Positions 1-9,660 of a stretch of 64,000 bases of DNA are shown piece by piece. The stretch's first letter is position 1, and each line of letters opens with the position of its first letter. Both the position numbers and the translations under genes were made by a program. Below the pieces are notes generated by a model that saw nothing but the letters and a program-made list of their open reading frames with translations, ran no database searches and was not told where the DNA came from. This stretch comes from a virus. The stretch is taken from positions 16,917-80,916 of the IMG/VR virus record IMGVR_UViG_3300025070_000024; one strand, given 5' to 3'.

Positions 1-60
1 TTTAATAAAGCGACTGATTTCAGCTGCAATAGTTGCAGGAGTTTGTTTTTTCTTTCTCAT
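1..60 (-). CDS. Partial hypothetical protein (N-terminus only)
   Basis: An ATG at 60 overlaps the stop of the upstream virion gene in an ATGA junction and opens a frame that runs off the left window edge. Only 20 residues are visible, beginning MRKKKQTPAT, with a basic start. Nothing can be said of its function. Its position downstream of a large virion protein on the same strand suggests it is another virion or late gene. Confidence 0.5.
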   Translation of the reverse strand, partial: MRKKKQTPATIAAEISRFIK

Positions 61-3000
61 GAGATCATTTTCAAGAATTCGGACGCATCAATCTTCATGT
101 CTGTAGCATCGCTAAATACATATGGACTTTCAACTGGCTGACCTGTAATAGGATCAATATAACTTTCAGTAGCACCTTGTGTCAAAACACCTCCGCTTTC
201 ATGCTTCGGGCCTTGAACTTGATACATATTAGATGCTACCTGTTTGTAGTTGCCATTATTAGTAGCCATAGGAGGGTCTTGAGGACTTGCCATCATCATC
301 TCCCCACCTTCAGTTTCATATTGCGGTGCATTCATAGCACCCCCATAGTTAGCAACAGTGTTGTACCCTGCTCCCCGCTCGTTCATTACTGAATTTACTT
401 GCTGAGAATAGTCTGCCAAAGCTCCTCTAACTGCCTCACCTGTTTGCAGATTAGCAGCATTGTCTGCTTCATTTGCAAGACGACGATCCCGACGCTGCTT
501 TACCAACCCTGCGATACCTGCTATTGCCGCAATAGGAGCTGCCCCAGGTATACCTAGCATTAAAGCTCCTGCGCCACCCTTAAGTGCGTTGCCTGCAAAA
601 GTTCCAAAGCCGTCATCTCCACTAGTCATAGTGTCAGCAGCCTTTCCAACTATTTGATTTACTCCAGCTGAAGCAAGATTCTTCAAGCCACCTGCCATTT
701 TTGTGAAATCTGCTATTCCCGTGCCTCCAGGATTCAGTAATTGATTGACGAGCTGAGCACGTCCCTCTTGACCTGCTGCTCCTTTTACATTATCAAGCAT
801 AGAATTTAATCCTCCTGATTGTTGCATCTGATTAAAAATGCCTTCCAAATTTTGAGGGTTCATCGGTGCATTAGAGTTGCCTCCAGGAACTGGAGTAAAC
901 TCAGGAATATTTAGTGCAGGCATAGAAGCATTCATAGAGTTACTAGCTTGATCAGCCATAGAACCCTGAGATCCAAAAGGAGTGCTATTTCCTGCGCTTT
1001 GAGCTTGATCTAAAACTGGCTGCAACAAATCCTGAGAGTAGTTAGCAGTATTGCCTTGAGGATAGCTCAACATTCTGGCATTCATACTTTGCTCTGGCAG
1101 AGGCTGATTGTACTCAGGATTACGAGGGCCAGCTGTATTTTGATTATTTATTGGACCACCAGGATATTGCCCAGTATCATTCATACTGAACAGAGGGAAT
1201 GTGCTAGTGTCTTGATCTTGGAAAGGAAACCCAAAAACACCATTACCTTGAGGATCTCCAGCAGTAGGTTGTGCAGGTCGATTTTGAGCATGGTACGCCA
1301 TGAGCTGCTGCTCATTACTCAACGTTGGGTTATTCATAATGAAGTCCATAGGCAAGTTCATCGCCCGTGGCTGCAAAATATGTTGCTTCAGTCCTTGACC
1401 TAAAGACATACCTGTAGGCACAGCTAAAGTTGTATCACCAAACTGCCCGTAATGCTCTGTAAGCTCTCCTACGTTAGCCGAGGTATCTTGGCTCCCTAAC
1501 ATGCCTAACAGCTCTGACACAGGACTGCCATAATTTGCTTTTGGAGGCGCAACTCGTGGTTTGGTCATCGTACCTCCGAAAAACCCTGTAGGTAGGTTTA
1601 GGTGTTTTTGAAGTGATGGTGGGATATCTAGCTTAGGAGGCGTAACTGGTGATACTGGTGGTTGGGTTTGAAACCTAAGCAACCCATCATTAGTTTTTAA
1701 TCTCATAACACCTTCCATTGCACGTTTACCGGTTAATTTATCTGGATACCCCATACCTCGAACTCCTAAACCAGATCGAACTTCATCCATATACTCTACA
1801 GGGTTTGTATATGCTCCAGCTTGGTTCTGTCCCGGGAATGGACGAATGGGACCATACCGAACTTGTAATTGCTGCAAGTTCTTTGGACTAGAAGCCGAAA
1901 GCTGTGGGACGTTTTCTAAATCGTAGAAATCAAATTGTCCCGTGTTTTTATTATAGTTGATATTCCCTCTGATATTGTCTAAGTCCAGACCGATACCTCT
2001 GTCCCGAAGCTGTCTTACTTGTTTCAGAGCTGATGCATAAGCATCTCTTGTCGGGAGTTCAGGTGCTCCTGGAACTGCTTCTTGTTTTTGCAAGTTCCTC
2101 ATTATAGTTAAGTCATTCTGACTACGTAGTGGAGCTGCTACATTTGGCATATCATCAGCAATCTCGCTAGTCCTGGCTATGAAATCATCAGTTGTTCCAG
2201 AATACCTGCTAGTCGGCAAGACAGCATTAGGATTGCTAAATTCTTGGTGAGGAAATTTTATTGCATAAGGACTATTCTTGAACTCATGTACAGTTCCAAA
2301 ACCTCCCGATCCTAACTGTTCACCAAAGGGTGTTTTAGCATAAAGCTCCGCATCCAATCTATCCGCATGCCCCCAATTAAGACTATTGTTTCTACTAACG
2401 CCTTCCGCAAGTTGATTGAATCCTGCCTCTGGATTCAAGTCCATTCTCATTGGATCAATAGGTTTATTGTAACCGAATAAAAAATGAGGCTTGTCTCCAA
2501 CATTTCTAAATCCCATAGGATTTTTCAGTGCAGGGTTTGCCTTATACAGATTTTTTACTCCAGTAACGCCTGCTTGCTTTAGAGCTTGTCTTGTTCCTGC
2601 TCCTGTTATACTTATTCCAGGTATTGCTCCAAGCGCATTTAATCCTGCACCAATAAAATTACCTTGACTTGCATCCCTTAAAGCATTCTTCCCATAGTTT
2701 ACCCAAGCAGCAGGGTTGACTAAATCATTTGCCACCTGCCCAGCTATAGTACCTTTTCCTTTGGCCTGATCGAACTCTACTTGAGAAGGCATTCCTTCTA
2801 CGCTTGGGTCGAGGATTGTTCTAGCAGTGGTGATTGGGTTAGCTGCCATCTCTAAAAGAGACGGATTGTCCTCTATGATATTGCCGTCTTCATCTACCTC
2901 AAAATCCCCTTGGGATATACGAGGCATTGCATTTAATTGAGACAGTGCATCTGAAGCAGCTAAATTTTGCTGCAGTGCATCTAGACCTCCCGCTCTTTCA

Positions 3001-3212
3001 ATCTGTTGAGCGATTAGTGGGTTGTACCCAGAATTGGTATCAGAAGTAGCTGTTAACGGCTTTAGTGGGTCTGTTTCACCACCAAGTTCATATGTGTAAT
3101 TTTTAGGACGCGGTTTTGCCTTAGAGCGATTTTTGCTCTTAGACTTTAAACCCAACACTACTTCAGCGAGGTTCCTTTTCTCACACCTATGACCGTTAAA
3201 CTTTTTGCTCAT
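57..3212 (-). CDS. Large virion-type protein with protein-kinase-like domain
   Basis: This is a 1051-residue protein. The N-terminal 250 residues are low-complexity and begin with a basic stretch. Residues about 290-440 look like a reduced protein kinase. There is a glycine-rich loop GSGGFGTV near 300-307, then YAIKF near 318-322 with a lysine at the VAIK position, then a segment near 405-420 (GLDLDNIRGN) resembling the HxDxxxxN catalytic loop, and DFYDLEN resembling the metal-binding loop. The histidine of HRD is absent. The region after 550 is rich in Q, N, P and G, and a hydrophobic glycine/alanine segment near 880-905 could cross or insert in a membrane. The position at the end of the late operon suggests a structural or ejected protein. 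Kinase activity is inference, and a pseudokinase is possible. Confidence 0.6.
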   Translation of the reverse strand: MSKKFNGHRCEKRNLAEVVLGLKSKSKNRSKAKPRPKNYTYELGGETDPLKPLTATSDTNSGYNPLIAQQIERAGGLDALQQNLAASDALSQLNAMPRISQGDFEVDEDGNIIEDNPSLLEMAANPITTARTILDPSVEGMPSQVEFDQAKGKGTIAGQVANDLVNPAAWVNYGKNALRDASQGNFIGAGLNALGAIPGISITGAGTRQALKQAGVTGVKNLYKANPALKNPMGFRNVGDKPHFLFGYNKPIDPMRMDLNPEAGFNQLAEGVSRNNSLNWGHADRLDAELYAKTPFGEQLGSGGFGTVHEFKNSPYAIKFPHQEFSNPNAVLPTSRYSGTTDDFIARTSEIADDMPNVAAPLRSQNDLTIMRNLQKQEAVPGAPELPTRDAYASALKQVRQLRDRGIGLDLDNIRGNINYNKNTGQFDFYDLENVPQLSASSPKNLQQLQVRYGPIRPFPGQNQAGAYTNPVEYMDEVRSGLGVRGMGYPDKLTGKRAMEGVMRLKTNDGLLRFQTQPPVSPVTPPKLDIPPSLQKHLNLPTGFFGGTMTKPRVAPPKANYGSPVSELLGMLGSQDTSANVGELTEHYGQFGDTTLAVPTGMSLGQGLKQHILQPRAMNLPMDFIMNNPTLSNEQQLMAYHAQNRPAQPTAGDPQGNGVFGFPFQDQDTSTFPLFSMNDTGQYPGGPINNQNTAGPRNPEYNQPLPEQSMNARMLSYPQGNTANYSQDLLQPVLDQAQSAGNSTPFGSQGSMADQASNSMNASMPALNIPEFTPVPGGNSNAPMNPQNLEGIFNQMQQSGGLNSMLDNVKGAAGQEGRAQLVNQLLNPGGTGIADFTKMAGGLKNLASAGVNQIVGKAADTMTSGDDGFGTFAGNALKGGAGALMLGIPGAAPIAAIAGIAGLVKQRRDRRLANEADNAANLQTGEAVRGALADYSQQVNSVMNERGAGYNTVANYGGAMNAPQYETEGGEMMMASPQDPPMATNNGNYKQVASNMYQVQGPKHESGGVLTQGATESYIDPITGQPVESPYVFSDATDMKIDASEFLKMIS

Positions 3213-3340
3213 CCACTGCAGCTTTCACAATCCTCAGGACTGTCGGTATTACATGTAAGTTCACCACTCTTCAGTTTGTCAGCTGTATCCTTTAATTTCT
3301 TAGGATCCAGAAAAGTCGCTTCTTTCCATTCTTCTTCCAT
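3209..3340 (-). CDS. Small acidic cysteine-containing protein
   Basis: This is a 43-residue frame fitted exactly between its neighbours. Its ATG at 3340 overlaps the upstream stop as TAATG, and its TGA overlaps the next ATG as ATGA. It begins MEEEWKEATF and ends with a short cysteine cluster (CNTDSPEDCESCSG), which could bind a metal. I do not recognise the family. The tight junctions on both sides are the main evidence that it is real. Confidence 0.55.
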   Translation of the reverse strand: MEEEWKEATFLDPKKLKDTADKLKSGELTCNTDSPEDCESCSG

Positions 3341-3534
3341 TACTTCTTCTTTTTACGGGGTTTCACCACAGCCTTCTTAGGCATTTTGCTAGTACTAGTC
3401 TTACCACCGTATCCATATTGAGTCATTACTGAGCTAGGAGTTTTACCTCCGCGTCTCATAGAGCCAAGCATTTTCATAACGACATTTTTTGGGATTCCCC
3501 TTTTCATAAGGGTTTCAGCTTTTTTGTTTTTCAT
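3340..3534 (-). CDS. Small lysine-rich protein
   Basis: This is a 64-residue basic protein beginning MKNKKAETLM and ending in PRKKKK. A longer frame starts upstream, but the ATG at 3534 is chosen because it falls just after the stop of the upstream gene at 3539. It contains a glycine-containing GYGGKTS stretch. Together with its two upstream neighbours it forms a run of small, strongly basic proteins that could bind DNA or be packaged in the head. The function is not known. Confidence 0.6.
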   Translation of the reverse strand: MKNKKAETLMKRGIPKNVVMKMLGSMRRGGKTPSSVMTQYGYGGKTSTSKMPKKAVVKPRKKKK

Positions 3535-3538
3535 GGTA

Positions 3539-3844
3539 TTAACATTTCCAACGTCTACGTGCTTGACGTATACGTGAGTTAGGGTTGTTACGAGTTTTTG
3601 CACTGCTACGTTTGAGTTGTCCCAAAGAGCGAGCACAATATGATTTACGACGTCCTGCAGCCTTACTACCTTTTTTCACTTTTCCAGTTACAGCAGTTTT
3701 TAATTTACTTCCTGGATTTGCTTTACGATATGCCCGGACACCTTTTTTGGTCATCCCTGCACCAGATTTAGTAGGTCTGTAGTTCGCAGATTTTCCTTTC
3801 GTTGTTTTACGAATAGGAGTAGACTTTTTTCGTTTAGCAGGCAT
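3539..3844 (-). CDS. Conserved basic phage protein, DNA-binding-like
   Basis: This is a 101-residue, very K/R-rich protein. Its core (residues 32-75), with the segment ANPGSKLKTAVTGKVKKGSK, then RRKSYCARS and a C-terminal ARRRWKC, matches a small basic protein that I recognise from many tailed phages and some large DNA viruses, where it is usually left uncharacterised. The start overlaps the upstream stop as TAATG. A role in condensing or coating genome DNA is plausible from composition only. Confidence 0.75.
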   Translation of the reverse strand: MPAKRKKSTPIRKTTKGKSANYRPTKSGAGMTKKGVRAYRKANPGSKLKTAVTGKVKKGSKAAGRRKSYCARSLGQLKRSSAKTRNNPNSRIRQARRRWKC

Positions 3845-4017
3845 TACTTCTTCTTCTTTTTACGACGAGTAGTTTTCTTCGCCGTTTTTTTAGAATCCTT
3901 AAAAGCTTTAGAAGTGGGAGCACCTTTAGCTCCTTTTTTGCGCATAGTCTCACCAGACCCTGCCTTAATACGTTTACGCTTAGCGTGAATGTTTGCGTAC
4001 AATCCTTTACGTGCCAT
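3844..4017 (-). CDS. Conserved small basic phage protein
   Basis: This is a 57-residue frame starting MARKGLYANIHAKRKRIKAG, followed by SGETMRKKGAKGAPTSKAF and a lysine/arginine tail. I recognise this pattern as a widespread small phage protein found in marine and other tailed phages, with no assigned function. The stop and the next start share a base (TAATG). It is too short for many gene finders, but the pattern is distinctive. Confidence 0.8.
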   Translation of the reverse strand: MARKGLYANIHAKRKRIKAGSGETMRKKGAKGAPTSKAFKDSKKTAKKTTRRKKKKK

Positions 4018-4019
4018 AG

Positions 4020-4226
4020 TTATTTGTCCATTTGATTACGAGCTAAGAGCAGTTTTATTTCTGCTAAGTCGTCGACTACTTGCTCTAGCTTCTTATCTAC
4101 CTTTTCATTGTTATTCTCTAGAGAATATTGCTGTGCTTTTATAGTCATTACTTCACTATGAAGTTTGACATAAATGCCTACCATACCTATGGCAAGTCCT
4201 ATTATTTCATAATCAGTCAAACTCAT
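4020..4226 (-). CDS. Small membrane-anchored coiled-coil protein
   Basis: This 68-residue protein has one N-terminal hydrophobic helix (residues about 7-22, IIGLAIGMVGIYV) followed by a charged heptad-like helix (residues 30-65). This is the usual shape of small phage inner-membrane proteins near lysis or tail genes, such as spanin-like or holin-accessory proteins. No lipobox is present. The sequence does not tell which role it has. Confidence 0.6.
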   Translation of the reverse strand: MSLTDYEIIGLAIGMVGIYVKLHSEVMTIKAQQYSLENNNEKVDKKLEQVVDDLAEIKLLLARNQMDK

Positions 4227-4256
4227 TGTTGTTGAATATCTATTTTCATGACTACC

Positions 4257-7200
4257 TCACCCCCTAGCAGTAGGTCTAACTTTCGCAGATATATCATACA
4301 AATATAATCCAATACCATCTTGACCGCTATCGCTACTTTTTATATACAATCGAATTACAGCATAGTCAGATTGTATACGCCTTTGCTCATACCACTCCAA
4401 TGTGCTACTAATATTAGTAGTAATCAGCTCCAAGTCTTCAGTCAAAAAAGGAAGAGATCTATCAGCAACAAGATCCCTAAAGCCATTAAAGTGCCAGCGT
4501 TCATGAGTGTGCCGCAAATTGTGTCCTGTAGTAAGACCTTCAGGAACAACTAAGTCGATAAACCCGCTGCAGTGCGTATCTGTATACACCAACGCTTTAG
4601 TGAAGGTATTTTCATAGTGAGTAAATCGCTCTTCTGGAAAAGACACAACACGAGTGTCCCAGTTAAAGCTGCTAAATACTCCTGATTGCCCTATCGGTGA
4701 TGGAGCATCAATTGTAGACTCATGCACTACCCCGTGAAACTTTCCAAAGGTGCCTGCTTGATTGTGAAACTTAGCAGAACGCACTTGTGGAGATAGAGTA
4801 CCATCGATATTAATATTTCGAACGCGCAGAGCATACACAGTATTCAGACCTTCTAACAAAGCTGTACTGTCATAGGTATGTCTACTAACCCACGCTTGGT
4901 TCAAGTAGCTGTAACTAATGAATTCATCTTTAGATTCAATACCTGCATTCTCATTGTACTCATCTTGAGTGTCGATTAGATAGCCTGCACTAAAATCTCC
5001 TGTGTAATCTGCGTTTCTGATTAAGAGTATAACTCTATCGTACCGAGAATCATACGTAGCATGAAGGCCTGGGAAGAATTTGAAAGTATTAGAGGAAGAG
5101 AAAGTTGTATCTAGTTTCAGTTTTTCCTGAAACCAATCTTTCATTCCAGACCTACTAATTTCTTTCAGGTCTGTTCCTGCTAAAGAAAAAACTTTGCGTT
5201 GGTCTGCGTCAACAAAGAAATACCCATGAGGCGTTAAAACACAAGATAGCAGATGTTGTGTGCCTGCATAGCCTTTATCGCTGGGTCGTATCTCTACAGG
5301 TTTTGTAGCCAATATGTCTGATTGACCTAAAGCTAGCTCTCCTGCTGTAGTCGATATCTTCTCCTGACCTTGAGTCATAAATAACCCCCGCTCATGGTGA
5401 ATAATAAGACGATCACCATAACCTTGAAGATTTTCAATCTCGCCACGGTCACGCTGCATATCAAAAAACTCTATGGGCTTAAACGCGATAACGTTTGTAG
5501 ATACTCCTAAAGACCCAATTTCACTACTGCGGACAATCCGATGGGGAAAATTATTTACGAATGTTTGCCCACTGCTAAAGATTCCTACAGGCTGATATAC
5601 ATTTTCTGCATACAACCGTGACGGGTAATCATATAGTTGATCATTACCAGGGCTAGCAGCTCTAAAAACATATTCGTTAGCTGATAGATTGACAGGATTG
5701 TCTAACTCATAGTTCAGATACTCGAACTTAGTGCGACCCTGAACCCTGTAATTGTATACTTGCGAAAGAATACCACGAGTAGAGTCTACGGTTGTGACTC
5801 GATTAGTACTTAGTAAATCAACAAGTTGCGTGGCATTGTTTCCGTTCGCTACAGCATCAACACCTACAGGAGCTGTTAGCCTATGCTTATAGAAACTCCT
5901 TACAATATCCCCAGCAACAAATGTGGTATCTATGCTACCTACATTAACAGATTCCCCATCAATTTGACCCAGCTCTGCAGAAGCTAATTTAGTGTAGGGA
6001 ATCACTCCTGTACACGCTACTAAATCTTGTGCAGCATAATTTTGGTAACAGGTAAATAGATGCTGTTTCAGATTTGTAATCCATATCGGATTCGAAGCCT
6101 GCGCTCCTGTATGTCCTGCAGTTAAGTTGCTGTTGATTCTAAAACCTGTGCCTGGATTCGAGGTGTTCCCTAAGTGCGTACCACTGGTGCTTTTTAAAAA
6201 GTCTTTCCAGTCTGTACTGCTTGTCGAATTCGCATATTCAATGTTAAACCCTATACAAGTCTCACAAAACCTATTGTCAATTTCTAACTCATCATCGATA
6301 GCGTTCGTTTCAACGTATCGGACAGTGCTGACCTTTCTGATTCGTACATTATTAGTAAGACTTACCTGCCTTCCATTCTCAGGAAAGAAAGCTTTGCCTC
6401 CTACCGTAAGGGCATTTGGAGCATTAAGTATATCTGAGTCACCCCAGTAACCATTGTCTGAATTATTAGTTACAAGACCATCTCCTATAAGCCCTACTTC
6501 ACCAGTAGAACTTAAACCATAATCAATCCTATAATCGATGTTTTCAATGTAAGCCGTTTCAGGAAGATTTACTCTAGACCGCAATGCCTCAAAGCAGTAC
6601 ATCCTACCCGTGGTTTCCTTTATCCCCGCAAACCAAGCATCATTATTAAGCTGGTCTGTCGCACTAGATATCGTGTCTATGTCAGAAACTTCTTGAGAAT
6701 TGTACTGAGGCAAGTTCATACCATGAGAACTTGTATAGTCATGGTAATCAGTTACAGTTTCAGCAATGTTAGAGTAGTGATTGTAGCTGCCATGAATCAA
6801 AATACTCTGTCCAATATGCAGACTATTGGTCAAATCTCTTTTAGCATGAAACATTCGTACACCTACGTACCCCGCAGGCATAGGAACATTTGCAAACCGT
6901 ATCCGCACTAAATCTGTAGCATCGCCCAGTATTGGGATTTTGTGATGACGAACTGGCTCACTAGCAAGAGTGTAGTCTGTAATACTGCCGGAGTTATCAG
7001 AAGTATCTTCTACGGTCCATTGCTGAACAGGGAAGTTTGAAGGATACGTTTCTGCAGAGTTTTCCCAGTAACCGCAAACACCTACGCCACTTGTCACACC
7101 AGTAGGAGTGTAAGCACTTGCATCTCCAAAGTACTCATGGGTATTCCGGGTATGGAAATACTTCATACCACTAACAGCTATATCGTTATCGTCTTCGAGA

Positions 7201-8408
7201 TAACTCAGACTAGAGTTTGCTGCTATCAACGATGCATCTGTAGATCGTATAGTGCCAGAAGCTCCTGTTTCTACAGCAGTAAGATGAGGCTGTCCTATTG
7301 ACCTTGGTGGAGACCCAGGAATATGGAAGGCTGGAGTTAGCGAACCGTCCTCACGCACATAGCTAACATAAAAAGCGTATACCTCTCCAGGTTGAAAGGC
7401 AAGTCCTCCAAAATTTAAGTCTTGTTCCTTGTCATTGCCATTGAAGCCTACTGTAGATACACCGTCTTCTGTGTGACCTCCATAGTATGTTTGATACAAT
7501 ACCTGAATACGATTGGCGTACTGCTGAAGATCAGTAACATCTGCAGTTGCAACATTGCCCATGTACAACCGATTTCCTTGTAGAGTCAAGGTTTTAGCTT
7601 GGCTGTAAACAATGTTCTGAACTAGGATTTCATCTAAAGAAATATCTTTTTGTAAGATGCCAGTCAGAGTAATAGTAGTTTCATTACCCTCATAAGGAAA
7701 GAAACCGGTAATGCCTGTGCTGACAGAATCATCATATACCGAAACAAAAGCTGCTGCTATGTAAGAATAATCAGAGTCTAAGTTGCTTAGCTTCAAAGAA
7801 ATAGTTTTCCCAGAATCATAGACGACATATGGTCCATTTAGATTATTGAACTCTAGGTAACTCTGGTCTTCGTAGGCATAAGCAATCGCGATATAGTGAG
7901 TACCAGAATTAAAAAATCCTTGACCGCCTAAAGAGACTTGGTTCTGTTCTATGTAAACAGGGTCGTGCGTAGGGCTGACCAAACTAGGTACAGCAGTGGT
8001 GTCTACATTTAGGTATTTCGGAGGAGAAACATCGTCCGTAAGAATAACAAAAGTTTGCCCAGAAGTAGTTTTAAAAGAGACTGCATCAATAACTGCATCA
8101 TCTGAAAATCCAAACACTCCGCTAGACAAAATTGTAGTCAGCGTCCCAACAACTTTTACTACGTAGTTTGTCGTACTGTCTGGGCGTTTGCAAAAAAGAA
8201 TGATTCCATCGTCAACTAGCCCACAGCCACCTAAGATGTAAAACTTAGGAGCACTATCGTCTGTAACACTTGAGTCATTTGTGAACCCGGCTTCTTGTAG
8301 AAGAGAGTCCATGTGCTCTCCATAAACAAAGTTTACTGCGTCTATGTAGAGACCCTCTGATACTTTGCTAGGATGTACATCCCGCATCATTCCTTTTAGT
8401 GGTCTCAT
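4257..8408 (-). CDS. Large tail nozzle (muzzle/stabilisation) protein
   Basis: This 1383-residue protein opens with a conserved-looking segment (RPLKGMMRDVHPSKVSEG, then YIDAVNFVYGEHMDSLLQEAG). It resembles the start of the large nozzle or tail-stabilisation proteins of crAss-like and other short-tailed Bacteroidota phages, related in design to T7 gp12 and P22 gp10 beta-propellers. The rest is rich in beta-type sequence, with many Y, T, S, G and D, as expected for a propeller. It overlaps the upstream ring/adaptor gene by an ATGA junction and is followed by small membrane and basic proteins. It would form the distal end of the short tail. The family call comes from the N-terminus and context, and the domain layout inside is not resolved. 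Confidence 0.6.
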   Translation of the reverse strand: MRPLKGMMRDVHPSKVSEGLYIDAVNFVYGEHMDSLLQEAGFTNDSSVTDDSAPKFYILGGCGLVDDGIILFCKRPDSTTNYVVKVVGTLTTILSSGVFGFSDDAVIDAVSFKTTSGQTFVILTDDVSPPKYLNVDTTAVPSLVSPTHDPVYIEQNQVSLGGQGFFNSGTHYIAIAYAYEDQSYLEFNNLNGPYVVYDSGKTISLKLSNLDSDYSYIAAAFVSVYDDSVSTGITGFFPYEGNETTITLTGILQKDISLDEILVQNIVYSQAKTLTLQGNRLYMGNVATADVTDLQQYANRIQVLYQTYYGGHTEDGVSTVGFNGNDKEQDLNFGGLAFQPGEVYAFYVSYVREDGSLTPAFHIPGSPPRSIGQPHLTAVETGASGTIRSTDASLIAANSSLSYLEDDNDIAVSGMKYFHTRNTHEYFGDASAYTPTGVTSGVGVCGYWENSAETYPSNFPVQQWTVEDTSDNSGSITDYTLASEPVRHHKIPILGDATDLVRIRFANVPMPAGYVGVRMFHAKRDLTNSLHIGQSILIHGSYNHYSNIAETVTDYHDYTSSHGMNLPQYNSQEVSDIDTISSATDQLNNDAWFAGIKETTGRMYCFEALRSRVNLPETAYIENIDYRIDYGLSSTGEVGLIGDGLVTNNSDNGYWGDSDILNAPNALTVGGKAFFPENGRQVSLTNNVRIRKVSTVRYVETNAIDDELEIDNRFCETCIGFNIEYANSTSSTDWKDFLKSTSGTHLGNTSNPGTGFRINSNLTAGHTGAQASNPIWITNLKQHLFTCYQNYAAQDLVACTGVIPYTKLASAELGQIDGESVNVGSIDTTFVAGDIVRSFYKHRLTAPVGVDAVANGNNATQLVDLLSTNRVTTVDSTRGILSQVYNYRVQGRTKFEYLNYELDNPVNLSANEYVFRAASPGNDQLYDYPSRLYAENVYQPVGIFSSGQTFVNNFPHRIVRSSEIGSLGVSTNVIAFKPIEFFDMQRDRGEIENLQGYGDRLIIHHERGLFMTQGQEKISTTAGELALGQSDILATKPVEIRPSDKGYAGTQHLLSCVLTPHGYFFVDADQRKVFSLAGTDLKEISRSGMKDWFQEKLKLDTTFSSSNTFKFFPGLHATYDSRYDRVILLIRNADYTGDFSAGYLIDTQDEYNENAGIESKDEFISYSYLNQAWVSRHTYDSTALLEGLNTVYALRVRNINIDGTLSPQVRSAKFHNQAGTFGKFHGVVHESTIDAPSPIGQSGVFSSFNWDTRVVSFPEERFTHYENTFTKALVYTDTHCSGFIDLVVPEGLTTGHNLRHTHERWHFNGFRDLVADRSLPFLTEDLELITTNISSTLEWYEQRRIQSDYAVIRLYIKSSDSGQDGIGLYLYDISAKVRPTARG

Positions 8409-9205
8409 CGCATTAGACGTTCTTGAGTGTTATTCCCAATAAAGAAATCGGAGTGGGCATTCAGGTTTGGAACCATGCGCACCCACATATTTTTGAAGCT
8501 TTCCATCTTGTCGATACTCGGATATGCTGCATCGTTCTGAGCTTTCAGGCAGTACTCCCCCCACTTCTGATCCGCTGTCTGCCAATTGAACACAGGATGT
8601 GTGTACCCTCCCATTATCATCTGCCTTAGTATGTACCATTCAAGAGCTTGTTTGTAGTAAATGTTGTCAGGTACTTTAGGGTACCCATCATCACATACTG
8701 GATAGGCTGTAAAGTGAATCTTTATATTTCCTTCTTCGAAAGAAGTCTGAATATAATCAGGGTTAATCACATAATAGTCACCACCTCCATAGCTAGACGC
8801 TTTTATTGTTTTCTGCTGCTTGTATGTATTGTTGCCTAGGGGGTGTTCATTTGCTTGAGTTTGGAATACCGCACCTGTAGTAATTTCAGAGGGCGTGTAT
8901 GGCTGAGGATTTGTAGTGCGTTCAGCATTGGGCAGGTCATATCCTGTAACATCAGACCCGTAATGCAGATGGCTCCCGTTATATTCTACCTGGATAATGT
9001 CTACTAGTTCACAAGGCAGGGGAGAGCGGTGGTTGGAAATAGATACCGTACTTGCTTTCTTTTCTAATCCAGCAGAATACCCAATGTATTCTAAGCCCTC
9101 ACCTATCCACTCAACAGCGTCAATAACCCAATTGTCCGTAGTAGGTTTTAAGTCCCGGAATACTTTGGCAATGACTGCCTTCGACGATACGGTTTTGTAA
9201 ATCAT
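8405..9205 (-). CDS. Ring/adaptor-type tail protein
   Basis: This is a 266-residue protein beginning MIYKTVSSKAVIAKVFRDL and directly upstream of the nozzle gene. In Bacteroidota short-tailed phages the gene before the nozzle encodes a ring or tubular adaptor protein comparable to T7 gp11. The sequence has the mixed helical N-terminus and beta-rich middle of that class, and a helical C-terminus. It would link portal and nozzle. The family assignment rests on context and general resemblance. Confidence 0.55.
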   Translation of the reverse strand: MIYKTVSSKAVIAKVFRDLKPTTDNWVIDAVEWIGEGLEYIGYSAGLEKKASTVSISNHRSPLPCELVDIIQVEYNGSHLHYGSDVTGYDLPNAERTTNPQPYTPSEITTGAVFQTQANEHPLGNNTYKQQKTIKASSYGGGDYYVINPDYIQTSFEEGNIKIHFTAYPVCDDGYPKVPDNIYYKQALEWYILRQMIMGGYTHPVFNWQTADQKWGEYCLKAQNDAAYPSIDKMESFKNMWVRMVPNLNAHSDFFIGNNTQERLMR

Positions 9206-9660
9206 TTTTTAAAATTCAAGTATGCAAACTCATCTTCTCGTAGTTTTTTAACCAATGCTTTTTTATTTCCTGCAGCCCCTGCCGTAGGAGAAAACGTGTA
9301 TACACTCTTGTTCTTTACCATACATCTGTGCTTGTCCCAATTCCATCTGAAGTAGTAATCATCCGTGTAGTAGATAAGCTTGTTTATCCCTTCTTTCTTC
9401 AGCTTGTTAGTTTCATGCCAATCAATTGTGGGCTTATTAAATGACCTAGGAATACGCTTTATGCGGATCGTACCTAATCTATGCCCCATATTAAATACCC
9501 TGCCATCTAAAATAACTTTAGAAAGTTTCTTGTTAAACTCCGAAATGATATGCTTGTACAAAGCATAAGTAACGGGTGTTGTAGGGTTGTTCTTACAATA
9601 AGACTTGTAGGAATCCTTAGTGCTATATCTACTCTCGCAGCTGTACTTCGTCGTTGTCAT
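9202..9660 (-). CDS. Conserved crAss-like-type small virion-block protein
   Basis: This is a 152-residue basic protein. The central block LGTIRIKRIPRSFNKPTIDW, followed by a YYTDDYYFRWNWDKHRC segment, is a pattern I recognise from the morphogenesis blocks of crAss-like and related phages. It sits between ring-type proteins there too. The function is unknown. The start overlaps the end of the upstream gene (9629), and the stop overlaps the next ATG. Confidence 0.6.
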   Translation of the reverse strand: MTTTKYSCESRYSTKDSYKSYCKNNPTTPVTYALYKHIISEFNKKLSKVILDGRVFNMGHRLGTIRIKRIPRSFNKPTIDWHETNKLKKEGINKLIYYTDDYYFRWNWDKHRCMVKNKSVYTFSPTAGAAGNKKALVKKLREDEFAYLNFKK

